A stretch of DNA of 64,000 bases from contig JACSYO010001698.1 in NCBI GenBank assembly GCA_016806645.1, forward strand, positions 1 through 64,000, written 5' to 3'. The translations under genes were made by a program, and so were the position numbers. Origin of the DNA: Ophiodon elongatus. Its lineage: Eukaryota; Chordata; Actinopteri; Perciformes; Hexagrammidae. This document shows positions 24,801-32,316 of this stretch, one piece after another; the stretch's first letter is position 1, and every line of letters begins with the position of its first letter. The notes under the pieces are model-generated. The model had not been told where the DNA came from and searched no databases. It saw nothing but the letters and a program-made list of their open reading frames with translations.

Positions 24801-27574
24801 TTTAACGCCTAACTGGTGAACATAGTGACACATTTAGCAGCTAAAATAACAGATAATTCCCTCATGAGTTAAAGGAGATTGTCAGGTGGTCAGAAACATG
24901 ACTCTAAAGAATCAGATATTGTAATCAGAATCAGCTTTATTGGCCATATATAGACATTGAAGGAATTTTACTCCATTTTTGTTGTTGTTCTCAAAGTAAA
25001 TACATAGAAATAGACAAATAAACAGAAATAAATGACAACAAAGTAAGTTTAAAAGGTAATAAAAGTAAAGGCTGCAAATGCCATACTGTAGAGCTGTCTA
25101 TTGAACTCTCTGTACAGCAGTAAATACTGTACTGACACTTTAAACTGTGCTCTAAGTTGTTTAATTCAAAACATCAATATTTGTCTCCTACTTTCTGTGA
25201 ATGCCTTTTCCACGTAGCCTTTATCCAGTGCCCATTAATTGCAACCATACTGTGTAATAACAAATCATGTTGAACTTCATTGAGACTTGACCTCCCTCGA
25301 GGCAGGAGATTTGGGCAGGATAAGTCCGACATGCCTGATTGGATGGCCAAAAAACCTACTGACAACACTTGTCCAAGTAATGGTGATGCTGATGAAATGT
25401 TCCAATTTTGCTGACAGCGAGCTACATTCGTCAAATTTATTAGATCTTCAGAAATGCCGCAGTATTTATAAAAGAATAGACGAGCATATGAAACTTTCAG
25501 AAACAATTTGGATGCCTTTAGATTTTGGTTTATTTTGTGGCATATGTGTGGTGTGTGTAACTAGCTGTTTGGTGGCCTTGAGCTTTCTGTGGGATACTGT
25601 GCCTGAGAGTAACTTCTTTATTAGATAGATGGCCGTTAAATCAACCCTCTAAAATAATTTACTTTAAAAATGTAGTGAAGCATTTGCCCACTTCAAGTGA
25701 AAACGGTGTAAAAACCGGCACAGGTGTTGCAAACCTGGCACGTTAATTGTGATAAATGCATTCTTCAATCCCATTCATCTTTTCTTTGCTTCTTTTCTCT
25801 GCACAGAGAGGTAAATATAAAAAAGTTGCTCATTCTGTTTTATGGTTCATTACGTTTTTTGGCACATGTTCCCACATTTATTTTTGTATTCAGCTTTCTT
25901 TTGTCCTGAACAAAAGTTGTACTTTTTTGTTCTGTTATGTTTGCTTTTTCACAATGATCTAATTTGTAATGTAACATTGTGTTTTAGACCCAACAAGTAG
26001 TGCAGAGAGAGCAAATAACTGTATAAAGAGGTACACAATGTATCATTTAGGGCTGAGGTGGAAATCCAATTAGAGCTCTGGTGTGAATCCAGCTCTTAAA
26101 ATAACCCCAAAATGATCATGGCACTTGACTTTGCTTTGGAAGAAATGTTTTTTCATAGTTTTTTTTTTTTTAGTTGAGCGTCTTCACATAGTACACAAAC
26201 AAACAGCACTTGTTACCATTCTGGTTGTATCCTACTGAACGTCACATACTGATTTAGGCTATTTTTTAACCTTTTGTTCCCCATCACTGCTCTTCCAGGT
26301 TCAGAGCTGATGCCTAAGGCTCTGTCCACTCGAATAGTTGGTGGTATCTGGTGGTTCTTTACCTTAATCATCATCTCGTCCTACACGGCCAACTTGGCTG
26401 CCTTCCTCACGGTGGAACGAATGGATGCGCCCATCGACTCAGCAGACGACCTGGCAAAGCAGACCAGGATTGAATATGGGGCAGTGAGGGATGGATCCAC
26501 CATGACCTTCTTCAAGGTACAACTGCTATAAGCTCTAAATTAGCACCTTGTCTTTAAGTTAAGCCAAGAACATGCAAAAGGCAAATAATCCTACAGCTCT
26601 TTATTTTGAGTCATTTTCAGCTAAAGAGAATTGTGAAATGCTTGGTATTGAACTTTGGCTTTACTTAACATTAGATGTAAATCTCGAACAAGTTTACAAA
26701 CAAAACACAGTTCTCGTTTCAAATTAGTTAAAGACTTGACTTGTGATTACTCTAACTAATTTGATACGAGAAAGATTTTTTGTTTGTAAAGACTTCCGAT
26801 TAAATTAAAGTTCTGCTGTGTTTTTGTATTTGAATATATTCGACAAATAGCTTGGGTTATTTAGTACCAAATGAACCAATATTAACATCAAGCACGGGAC
26901 ACCGTAGTGTCATTTGTTTGTGCTCCTCTCTGATAAATTTGAAGTTTACTCCTGTCTGGTAATTTCAGTGAATTCACAAAACAGTTAGTTTGTATAGACA
27001 TCTCTGTTGTACTTTTTAGATGCGAGTACAAATCAGTTGTACAGTACCTTCCCTTCCGTAGAATTAAAAGTCATGACAGTTTCCTCTACTGCTCCTTCCA
27101 TCATCCTGCATTTTTGCCAAACATCCCCATGAAAGAGGAAAAAATCTAAAGACAGAGGCAGAGAAAAAGAGTAGCATTTACTTTAATTAAAGGCAACGTA
27201 GATTCATCAAGAGACGAGTATATGATGGGAAGTGGAGAAGAAGCATATTAAGACTACTTGTGTTTTGCGTTTTGGGGCGTCTGTCCTGAAGTTAAACATA
27301 TGTTAACTTGTTAGTTTGTATTATATAATATACTGCTGTACTGATGTCCTTAGGCAGGGCTGTCACTTCCTTCCCCCCACCGCCACCCACTCTCCTTGCA
27401 TCCTGGTGGCTCAGCAGGGGTGATCCATGCAGGGCTTTATCTTCCCAGATTGCAGCCAGTGATTACGTCTGCCTGGATAGGAAGAAGCAGGCTGTGTTGA
27501 TGGCTTGAACAAATTGAATCAGCTGGAGGAGATTTAGAACACAGCTGTCCCATTTTCTCTGACTGAGCAAGGAG

Positions 27575-27672
<98 letters not shown>

Positions 27673-30368
27673 ATACACAAGATATCACAAAGATAGAGTC
27701 CCACTCGTTCTGCTGTTGAACTGTTATGTGTTTATGATAGTATTTGAAATAGAATTGAGTACATGTAGGGTTTGTGTGAGTGTAGCGACAGTCACACATA
27801 ATACAAATGCATACTTTTGCAGAAATCAAAGATCTCCACCTATGAGAAGATGTGGGCGTTTATGAGCAGCAGGAAGAACACTGCATTGGTTAAGAACAAC
27901 AGAGAAGGCATCACCCGGGTCCTGACGACAGACTACGCCATGCTGATGGAGTCCACCAGCATCGAATACATCAGCCAGAGAAACTGCAACCTCACACAGA
28001 TTGGAGGTCTCATAGACTCCAAAGGCTATGGAGTGGGAACACCTATTGGTAAGAAGAATAAGAATGTAAGTGATTGCCAAACAAGGACAAAATTGTGTCT
28101 GTAGCTCAGTAAAGGACATTAGAAAATTAGAACATAATATCTTGTTGCAGACAATTTTTGACATTGTGCTTTGAGATGAATGTTTGGAGTTGCCCTTGTA
28201 ACTTCAATACAGCAAGACTTGTTTATGATTGCGTAAACATTCCTTGGTTGTTCTCTGTGGTAGACTGTATAAATTTAGCCTCTAAGTTAGTGAAAACAAG
28301 CCATTGACAAGTATATAAACAAATCACATGTATGCACACTTTTGAGAAAAATTGAAATGCACTGAGGGCCTTCTGAAAATTAATAGAATATCTGTAAATG
28401 TCGGCTGTATACTGTAGATAGGAACTTCAATTTATTTGGAATTTGCATTTTCATTCTTCAAGAATAAAAGTGCAGAGCTGCTATCCTGTATCCTCAACAT
28501 GCAAGTGCACTTCCATCCAAAAGCTCTGCCAGCTGTTCACTGCAAATGTTAATGTAATGTTTCAGGCCAGTTTGTTGGATAGAACTTAAACTGGAAGCAA
28601 GTCAACCTACTGGACCGTTTGTGCAGTTGGTACTCTTTAATGTTTACTTTGGCAGTGCTTAACATAATGTGTCTCTTGTGTTTTCTCTATTCTTCCAAAA
28701 ATAAAATAAATTGCAGAGCCTGTTAAAATGATTCTTTTTAAACTAGGGTAGTTTTTCTAAACACATCCTGTCTTCGCCAAGCACATAGTCCACAACTACA
28801 TGGGTTGGCAAATACAAGGCATACATTTAGATGTATGGGCATCATCCATCCACTTATTTTTTATAATTACCATGAGATATTGGCTGGCAGTCAGTACCTA
28901 TGACAATTATATACTCTATATTATTACATAGCAATTATTACCTCTTTTATCAACTCTAATCTTGCCTAGTTATGGAATCATAAAAACAAGAAAGTATAAA
29001 GCAAATAATTGTAGAATACTCATGCAATATACGAGAAAGGTGAGGTGTAAACATGTCATAAGTGCACTCAAATTCTATAGAAAAAGGCAATAATTCAATG
29101 TGATAATTTATCATTTTTCATTGTTATTATATTATGATTATATCATATTTAGAGTTATAGTGATACACAATTATGTCATCTAAATTGATAAAAACAAGCT
29201 CATACTAAGTCAACTTTCTCAGAAAATCTAAATTGATGTGAATTCTGCTAATGGAAATACCACCGTGTAGTTAAATTAAACTATTATATCTCATTTCTAA
29301 TCTGATAACTCTGTATTTTGTGTGCATGCATGTAAAGATGTTAGTCTATAGATGGAAATATTCTTTTTTCTTCTGTAATATGTTCATTTTGCCCTAAAGT
29401 TCTTAGTAAAATGAGAAAATACTCATTACTTTCCATTTTTCAAGTATTTAATTCACACAAGAGTACACAAAAATAGACTTTGCCATGCGCTTATTTCATA
29501 TTGACTATTTATATATTTTTTTTGCCAGACAACATGGGGGAAAGAAGATTTTTGCTCAAAAAGTTAAAAGTTAGCAAGGCTCTATTCCCAGCAGCACGGG
29601 GAGGAGTTGTACACTTTGATGGCTTCAGAAACATAGGACTTCCTGCCATATTCAAGCAGACATATGTCATGCAGCTGATGAAAGGTACTGCCTATTATCC
29701 TCTGTAGTTTGACACACCTCCACCAGAGCCTCAAGTTTCACTCTCACCAGCTAGCCAACCTTCCTGATGAGCTTTGTAATTCTAGAGTTGTCCGCTGTTC
29801 TCACCCTGAACACTACCGCGTAAGATGTAATTATGGCCACCACTTAGTGGAGGAATATCAGCGGCATAGTACTGCAGATGGCAAATGACCAGATCCTCCT
29901 CAGAAAGTTAAGTTGGCACTCTTGTAGAGGGCACTGGGGTTGCTCATCCAGTCAAATTTGATGTTGAGCTCCAGGTGGTTCAGCCCACATCATTTGTCTG
30001 TATTCAGCCTCTTTCCCCTGCTGGTACAAGAGTTAGCAAGCTTGATCTGAAGGCAGAGCTGTGACGAGTGAACAAGAAAGGAGACCGGTGAACACCTGCG
30101 ATGCACCTGGTACATACTGTATTGTGGCTGACCACTCGGATGATTTTTTTTTATCTATGACACTAAGCAAAGCATCTACCTACAGTATGTGTCTAGGACC
30201 GTAGTCCAAAGTAGGGCAGGTGATATGGCATTGAAACCAAACCAAAAATAACAAAAAACAAAATGCAAAGCAGGAAAATGATGCCATCCTCAAGAGCTAA
30301 ATCTAACTGAGGCTCAGTGATGGCTTTACTTCTCCTCTCCAATTACCCCATGACTTATTTCGTTTTTG

Positions 30369-30424
<56 letters not shown>

Positions 30425-32316
30425 GTGTGTGTGCGCGCACACTTGTTTGTTTTCACAGCGCAGGCACTCTGTACAGGTTCAGGTTTAGGTGAAAGCCTAA
30501 GAACTGACTGATGCCCTCAGGGCAGATCCAGCCATGCCTCGGCTGAGTTGCACTGAAGCCGACTTTATTCAGCTCTTTTCTTATCTGATTAACAGGCTTG
30601 AATGTCCCATATGTTTTAGGCCCTGGAGTGTCATTGGATAGTGGAGGGGAATGCTTTAGTGGAGTTGGGGCGGAAGCCTCCTTCTCAAACCTATTAAAAG
30701 TGATTTAATTCCTTCAACTCCTTGGCCCCATCAATGTGTGCTGCAGTCACCTGATCTTTGGTCTGCTTGTTGCGGGGAATGCTACTTGAAATGCTTTTTA
30801 AATAACGATAAACATTACAAATGCAAATGGCCCTTTTTATATCCTCATGATACATGTGGATTCATGTTTCTTGTCAGTTAATTCTGTGCACGTAGCAAAG
30901 GCTTTAATTTCATGGCAGAAAAATGGTTCACTGAAACACTGTAAACAAAGTAAACAGAGGGGTGCCTCAGCAGGGCTGCCATGCTTCATTTTAATAATGG
31001 GGCATATAAATGCTCTGTCATTACATAATGTCTTTTTATTTGTCTTCTCCAGGGTCTCCATACAGGGATAAAGTGACCATTGCCATCCTTCAGCTGCAGG
31101 AGGAAGGGAAGCTACACATGATGAAGGAGAAGTGGTGGAGAGGCAATGGCTGCCCAGAGGAGGACAACAAGGAAGCCAATGCTCTGGGCGTGGAAAACAT
31201 CGGCGGTATCTTCATCGTCCTGGCTGCTGGTCTGGTTCTCTCTGTGTTCGTGGCTATCGGAGAGTTCATCTATAAGGCTCGTAGGAATGCTGACATAGAG
31301 GAGGTGAGTGAGGGTGAGGCACTGCTGTACTTCTGCAGTGCTAATGACAAATGACCGGACTTAAGGTTAGACTCTGAGGAAGCTGTTGTTCATAATCAGA
31401 TCTTTGTTTTAAACAAGGCACCGTAGAAGAAAAGATTCTGTTGAATGAATTCTAGGGTTGTTTAAAATCTTGAGTATTGAAAGAAATTAGAATATCATTT
31501 ATTCTCACACACAGTTTCAGAGACAAGCAATGTTCAGTTTAGTTTTTCTTTGTCACTTACTAATTCATATTTTCTAACTATGGAAGTGCTTGTTAGATGT
31601 TGTTTGCTTGATCAAAAGTAATTTACTCAAAATTATATTTTCACTTGCTGGTGTAAACAACAAGAAAGTGCATGCATTAAACAGTGGGTTAAATATAGTA
31701 AAGAAGTGATGGGTTGGCAGCTGAATTGACAGACATCTAAACCATTCAAGCACTATTAATTGTGTAACTTAATTCTTTCTCATATGCTTAAAATAGATCA
31801 TGTCCTTCATGTCACCAGTAAGTCATCAGTACTGGATTATGCCTGAAGCTACATGCTTTTTTTGTTGTTGTTACATCTTCCCGGTCTGATAATCAAGCAC
31901 TAATGTAAAATGAAAATGACTAATTATTAGTCTCATTTAACAGAAGCATGTGTTCTATCTGCTTTCGATAACAATAACATCCATTTCCACACTGTTATCA
32001 AAAGCGATAATACGAAAGAAAATCAATACTGTACCATTCACATGATTACTTTCTTGCTTTGCTTGCTTCTGTTTCTTAATCGCTCTGTGTTTTTCTGTTC
32101 TTTGTCACATTTTTCTTGTTTTTTTTTAATGTCTGTTTTGATCTCTCTTCTGCTCCATTCTTTTTTTTTTTCTCTGCATGCTTGCGTCAGGCCTTCTGTT
32201 TCTTTTATGGGGTGCAGTCCCGTCAGTTTCAGCGGCGTGGCTCCACCTCCTCCTCTGGCACCTCCTTATCTACTGATCTGGAGAGCGGCAGGCTACTAGG
32301 GGATGACACAGAGTAG
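3075..32316 (+). CDS. grik1: Kainate-type ionotropic glutamate receptor subunit GluK1 (spliced gene span)
   Basis: This is a ligand-gated cation channel subunit of neuronal membranes. Coding exons are 3075-3156, 11913-12080, 12574-12831, 14009-14190, 14600-14653, 14926-15096, 15215-15358, 17473-17580, [17847-17891 cassette], 21214-21330, 22348-22551, 23619-23842, 24511-24629, 26299-26516, 27823-28048, 31053-31303 and 32191-32316. All have AG/GT borders and phases that join to 2652 nt (883 aa without the cassette). Domains in order are a signal peptide (about 1-22), amino-terminal domain (about 24-400), ligand-binding S1 (about 425-545, with the glutamate-binding Arg of ITYVREK at 511), M1 (about 550-570), pore loop M2 (598-611), M3 with SYTANLAAF (638-646), S2 with LMESTSIEY, and M4 (about 809-832). 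Residue identity to mammalian GluK1 is very high by eye. It is closer to GluK1 than to GluK2/3 because of the cassette and both tail exons. An a/b teleost paralogue could not be assigned. The unusual residue is Arg609 at the Q/R site. Confidence 0.96.
3909..3934 (-). other. C-rich run: possible G-quadruplex on the minus strand
   Basis: Three C tracts of 6, 6 and 7 bases are separated by one or two bases and followed by a further CC. The complementary strand therefore has dense G runs able to supply four G triplets. Formation of a quadruplex is inferred from base composition only. Confidence 0.5.
11113..11138. repeat. Short AT-rich palindrome in grik1 intron 1
   Basis: A 10-base arm (aattatgtgt, 11113-11122) and its exact reverse complement (11129-11138) flank a 6-base spacer. 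Such AT-rich palindromes are common by chance in this composition, and I infer no function. Confidence 0.5.
11253..11278 (+). other. G-rich run: possible G-quadruplex on the coding strand
   Basis: Five G runs (3, 4, 4, 7 and 4 bases) are separated by single T or A bases, a classical G-quadruplex arrangement. It lies about 635 nt upstream of grik1 exon 2 and would also be present in the pre-mRNA. Function is not known. Confidence 0.6.
11913..12080 (+). CDS. grik1: grik1 coding exon 2 (amino-terminal domain)
   Basis: It encodes GGIFET followed by DELAFKFAVNNINRN and NTTLTYDIQRINLFD, the first strand-helix part of the bilobed amino-terminal domain that directs subunit assembly. The exon is 168 nt, phase 1 at both ends, with borders tgcag and gtaaga. 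Confidence 0.95.
12081..12573 (+). other. grik1: grik1 intron 2
   Basis: AT-rich intron of 493 nt with no further feature recognised. The acceptor is ctaccactag. Confidence 0.85.
12574..12831 (+). CDS. grik1: grik1 coding exon 3 (amino-terminal domain)
   Basis: It encodes CDQLALGVVAVFGPSHSSS, SICNALEVPHIQTRWKHP and VVYEDSTG, near-identical by eye to the mammalian GluK1 domain core. The exon is 258 nt, phase 1 to phase 1. The only notable change at the upstream junction is Val where mammals have Ala before CDQ. Confidence 0.96.
12832..14008 (+). other. grik1: grik1 intron 3
   Basis: An intron of 1177 nt with no coding exon, RNA gene or recognisable transposon. Short ORFs on both strands here have no domain support. 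Confidence 0.8.
14009..14190 (+). CDS. grik1: grik1 coding exon 4 (amino-terminal domain)
   Basis: It encodes GLMRMQELIKAP, KIKIRQLTPGN and LLKELKKDKEFFILFDCS, ending with ELLKQ. The exon is 182 nt, enters in phase 1 and leaves in phase 0. It matches the mammalian segment LIRLQELIKAP closely. Confidence 0.95.
14191..14599 (+). other. grik1: grik1 intron 4
   Basis: A 409-nt AT-rich intron with no other feature seen. The donor is gtttga, which is weaker than consensus. Confidence 0.8.
14600..14653 (+). CDS. grik1: grik1 coding exon 5 (54-nt exon)
   Basis: A small exon of 18 codons, phase 0 to 0, encoding SSMGMMTEYYHFFFTTL. This is the conserved GMMTEYYHYFFTTLD block of kainate receptors. Borders are tgcag and gtgagt. 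Confidence 0.94.
14926..15096 (+). CDS. grik1: grik1 coding exon 6 (amino-terminal domain)
   Basis: It encodes DLFALDLEPYRYSGVNMTGF and the MERLQGP segment, with one N-glycosylation sequon (NMT). The exon is 57 codons, phase 0 to 0. Intron 5 before it is only 272 nt and pyrimidine-rich. Confidence 0.95.
15215..15358 (+). CDS. grik1: grik1 coding exon 7 (amino-terminal domain)
   Basis: It encodes TDAALMYDAVFMVAVASQRA and SSLQCHRHKPWRFGPRFMN, the end of the amino-terminal domain core. The exon is 48 codons, phase 0 to 0, and the intron before it is short (118 nt). The donor gtcggt is not a strong consensus. Confidence 0.95.
15359..17472 (+). other. grik1: grik1 intron 7
   Basis: A 2.1-kb intron. 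Its main feature is the long pyrimidine microsatellite at 15820-15953. No exon is recognised in it. Confidence 0.85.
15820..15953. repeat. Compound pyrimidine microsatellite (CT)n-(CTTT)n-(CTCGCT)n
   Basis: About 134 bases of almost pure pyrimidine on the + strand, in three blocks: CT repeats, then about ten CTTT units, then CTCGCT-type units that add regular G, then CT again. The long low-complexity open frames that cross it on both strands are repeat artefacts. Confidence 0.95.
17473..17580 (+). CDS. grik1: grik1 coding exon 8 (end of amino-terminal domain)
   Basis: It encodes AQWDGLTGRIVLNKTDGLRR and DLDIISLKEDGTSR. The exon is 36 codons, phase 0 to 0. In mammals this exon precedes the optional 15-aa insert, and the same layout is seen here. 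Confidence 0.95.
17847..17891 (+). CDS. grik1: grik1 cassette exon (15-aa amino-terminal-domain insert)
   Basis: A 45-nt exon, phase 0 to 0, translating to GVVEGGSRLTKRWIK. Mammalian GluK1 has an optional 15-aa insert at exactly this point (AAGEVSKHLYKVWKK). The length is identical, and E4, L9, K11, W13 and K15 align without gaps. The acceptor is ttttcaaaag and the donor gtttgt. Both are weaker than those of the neighbouring exons, as expected for an optional exon. The N-terminal half is diverged, so the call rests on position, phase, length and the C-terminal L-x-K-x-W pattern. Confidence 0.8.
20239..20517. mobile_element. Short non-autonomous fish repeat (MITE-like) in grik1 intron 8
   Basis: It begins agggctgcaactagc and continues through gtctataaaatgtcagg to atcgacttatcg and cagctctat. 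I recognise this as a diverged copy of a widespread fish interspersed repeat that starts with agggctgcaact. The ends are roughly inverted (agggctgca against tcagctct). Family name and target duplication were not determined. Confidence 0.6.
21214..21330 (+). CDS. grik1: grik1 coding exon 9 (linker into ligand-binding domain)
   Basis: It encodes IAVWNSYRGMNLTEK, a polar linker with NLT and NVT sequons, and SLANRTLIVTTIL, the first strand of ligand-binding half S1. The exon is 39 codons, phase 0 to 0. The linker is diverged from mammals, while the SLANRTLIVTTIL block is unchanged. Confidence 0.95.
21331..22347 (+). other. grik1: grik1 intron 9
   Basis: A 1.0-kb intron with no other feature recognised. 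Confidence 0.8.
22348..22551 (+). CDS. grik1: grik1 coding exon 10 (ligand-binding S1)
   Basis: It encodes ENPYVMQKKSEKELIGNDRF, GYCLDLLKELSNILGF, DGKYGAQNDKGEW and ELIDH. This is the S1 half with the conserved NDRFEGYCLDLL and KYGAQND blocks. The exon is 68 codons, phase 0 to 0. Confidence 0.96.
22552..23618 (+). other. grik1: grik1 intron 10
   Basis: A 1.07-kb AT-rich intron with a short (AT)n run near 23125 and no other feature recognised. Confidence 0.8.
23619..23842 (+). CDS. grik1: grik1 coding exon 11 (S1 end and membrane segment M1)
   Basis: It encodes VADLAVAPLTITYVREK with the agonist-binding Arg (511), then SKPFMTLGISILYRKPNG and M1, WMYVLLACTGVSCVLFVIAR. Val555 (GTG, 23793-23795) and Cys559 (TGC, 23805-23807) sit where GluK2 has its I/V and Y/C editing sites. 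Mammalian GluK1 also has Val and Cys here. It ends in phase 2. Confidence 0.96.
23843..24510 (+). other. grik1: grik1 intron 11
   Basis: A 668-nt intron carrying a (GCTC)n run at 24212-24230 and a perfect 17-bp hairpin at 24380-24418, only 92 nt before the Q/R-site exon. Confidence 0.8.
24380..24418. repeat. Perfect 17-bp inverted repeat (hairpin) upstream of the Q/R exon
   Basis: Left arm gtgtgccccccatgcag (24380-24396), loop of 5 bases, right arm ctgcatggggggcacac (24402-24418), with every base paired. The stem is GC-rich and would be very stable in pre-mRNA. Confidence 0.95.
24511..24629 (+). CDS. grik1: grik1 coding exon 12 (pore loop with genomic Arg at Q/R site)
   Basis: It encodes FTPYEWYNPHPCNP, an NFT sequon region and the pore loop SFWFGVGALMRQG. 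In mammalian GluK1 the pore reads LMQQG, and the first Gln is partly changed to Arg by A-to-I editing of CAG. Here the codon is already CGG (Arg609, 24623-24625), followed by CAA (Gln610). Arg at this site lowers calcium permeability and removes polyamine block in kainate and AMPA receptors (established knowledge). The exon enters in phase 2 and leaves in phase 1. Confidence 0.96.
24630..26298 (+). other. grik1: grik1 intron 12
   Basis: A 1.67-kb intron. Mammalian kainate receptor genes place the editing-complementary sequence for Q/R editing in this downstream intron. I could not see an obvious long complement to the exon 12 pore codons here, but a folding calculation is needed. It contains a repeat-like segment at 24928-25062. 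Confidence 0.7.
24928..25062. mobile_element. Probable LINE 3'-end type interspersed repeat fragment
   Basis: It starts tcagaatcagctttattggc and continues into an A-rich tract with many AAATA-like units. The attcagctttattggcca-type block is frequent in fish genomes at the ends of LINE-derived repeats, from memory. Family and strand were not fixed. Confidence 0.5.
26299..26516 (+). CDS. grik1: grik1 coding exon 13 (M3 gate and start of S2)
   Basis: It encodes SELMPKALSTRIVGG, the M3 helix with the channel-gate motif SYTANLAAF (638-646), TVERMDAPIDSADDLAKQT and IEYGAVRDGSTMTFFK. The exon is 218 nt, phase 1 to phase 0. All gate residues are intact. Confidence 0.97.
26517..27822 (+). other. grik1: grik1 intron 13
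   Basis: A 1.3-kb intron whose main feature is the (CA)n array at 27576-27679. No other element is recognised. Confidence 0.8.
27576..27679. repeat. (CA)n microsatellite, about 104 bp
   Basis: An almost perfect CA run with a few interruptions (gcac, catac). The minus-strand frames reading Val-Cys repeats across it are artefacts. Confidence 0.97.
27823..28048 (+). CDS. grik1: grik1 coding exon 14 (ligand-binding S2)
   Basis: It encodes KSKISTYEKMWAFMSSRKN, VLTTDYAMLMESTSIEY with the ligand-contacting Glu, NCNLTQIGGLIDSKGYGVG and TPIG. The exon is 226 nt, phase 0 to phase 1. Confidence 0.96.
29560..30110 (-). mobile_element. Degenerate LINE reverse-transcriptase C-terminal fragment (antisense)
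   Basis: Read on the minus strand with frameshifts, it gives pieces such as LNHLELNIKFDWMSNPSALY, LRRIWSFAICSTM and SRITKLIRKVG. These match the pattern of the region just after the reverse transcriptase in fish L2/Rex1-type LINEs (xDWxxNxxALYKxGQxRLxFLRRLRSF, NRLxKLIRKAG). Stops and frame changes show that it is dead. Its borders are approximate. Confidence 0.65.
30373..30440. repeat. (GT)n microsatellite, about 68 bp
   Basis: A GT run with one missing base (tgttgtg) and a GCGCGC end. It lies in grik1 intron 14. Confidence 0.95.
31053..31303 (+). CDS. grik1: grik1 coding exon 15 (S2 end and membrane segment M4)
   Basis: It encodes GSPYRDKVTIAILQLQEEGK, MMKEKWWRGNGCPEEDNKE and M4, GGIFIVLAAGLVLSVFVAIG followed by EFIYKARRNADIEE. 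The exon is 251 nt, phase 1 to phase 0. Because it ends in phase 0 it can join to either terminal exon. Reading through its donor would add about 16 residues before a stop at 31354. Confidence 0.97.
31304..32190 (+). other. grik1: grik1 intron 15
   Basis: An 887-nt AT-rich intron with a pyrimidine-rich 3' end. No other feature is recognised. Confidence 0.8.
32191..32316 (+). CDS. grik1: grik1 terminal exon, AFCFFYG-type tail
   Basis: It encodes a 41-residue cytoplasmic tail starting AFCFFYGVQSRQ and containing TSLSTDLESGRL, then GDDTE and a TAG stop. The matching mammalian GluK1 tail is about 49 residues and ends in an HTV PDZ-type motif after STDLECGKLIREE. This fish tail stops just after that point, so it lacks the C-terminal PDZ-type end. 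The acceptor cttgcgtcag follows a long T-rich tract. Confidence 0.94.
   Translation, partial: AFCFFYGVQSRQFQRRGSTSSSGTSLSTDLESGRLLGDDTE

Larger units (their letters stand above)
28049..31052 (+). other. grik1: grik1 intron 14
   Basis: A 3.0-kb intron. It holds an antisense LINE fragment (about 29560-30110) and a (GT)n array (30373-30440). A 156-nt in-frame open stretch at 29529-29684 has AG/GT borders but is probably transposon-derived. Confidence 0.75.

Noticed and set aside
27437..27829. Minus-strand 130-aa ORF with Val-Cys repeats
   Set aside because: It is generated by the (CA)n array; its ends overlap receptor exon 14 antisense.
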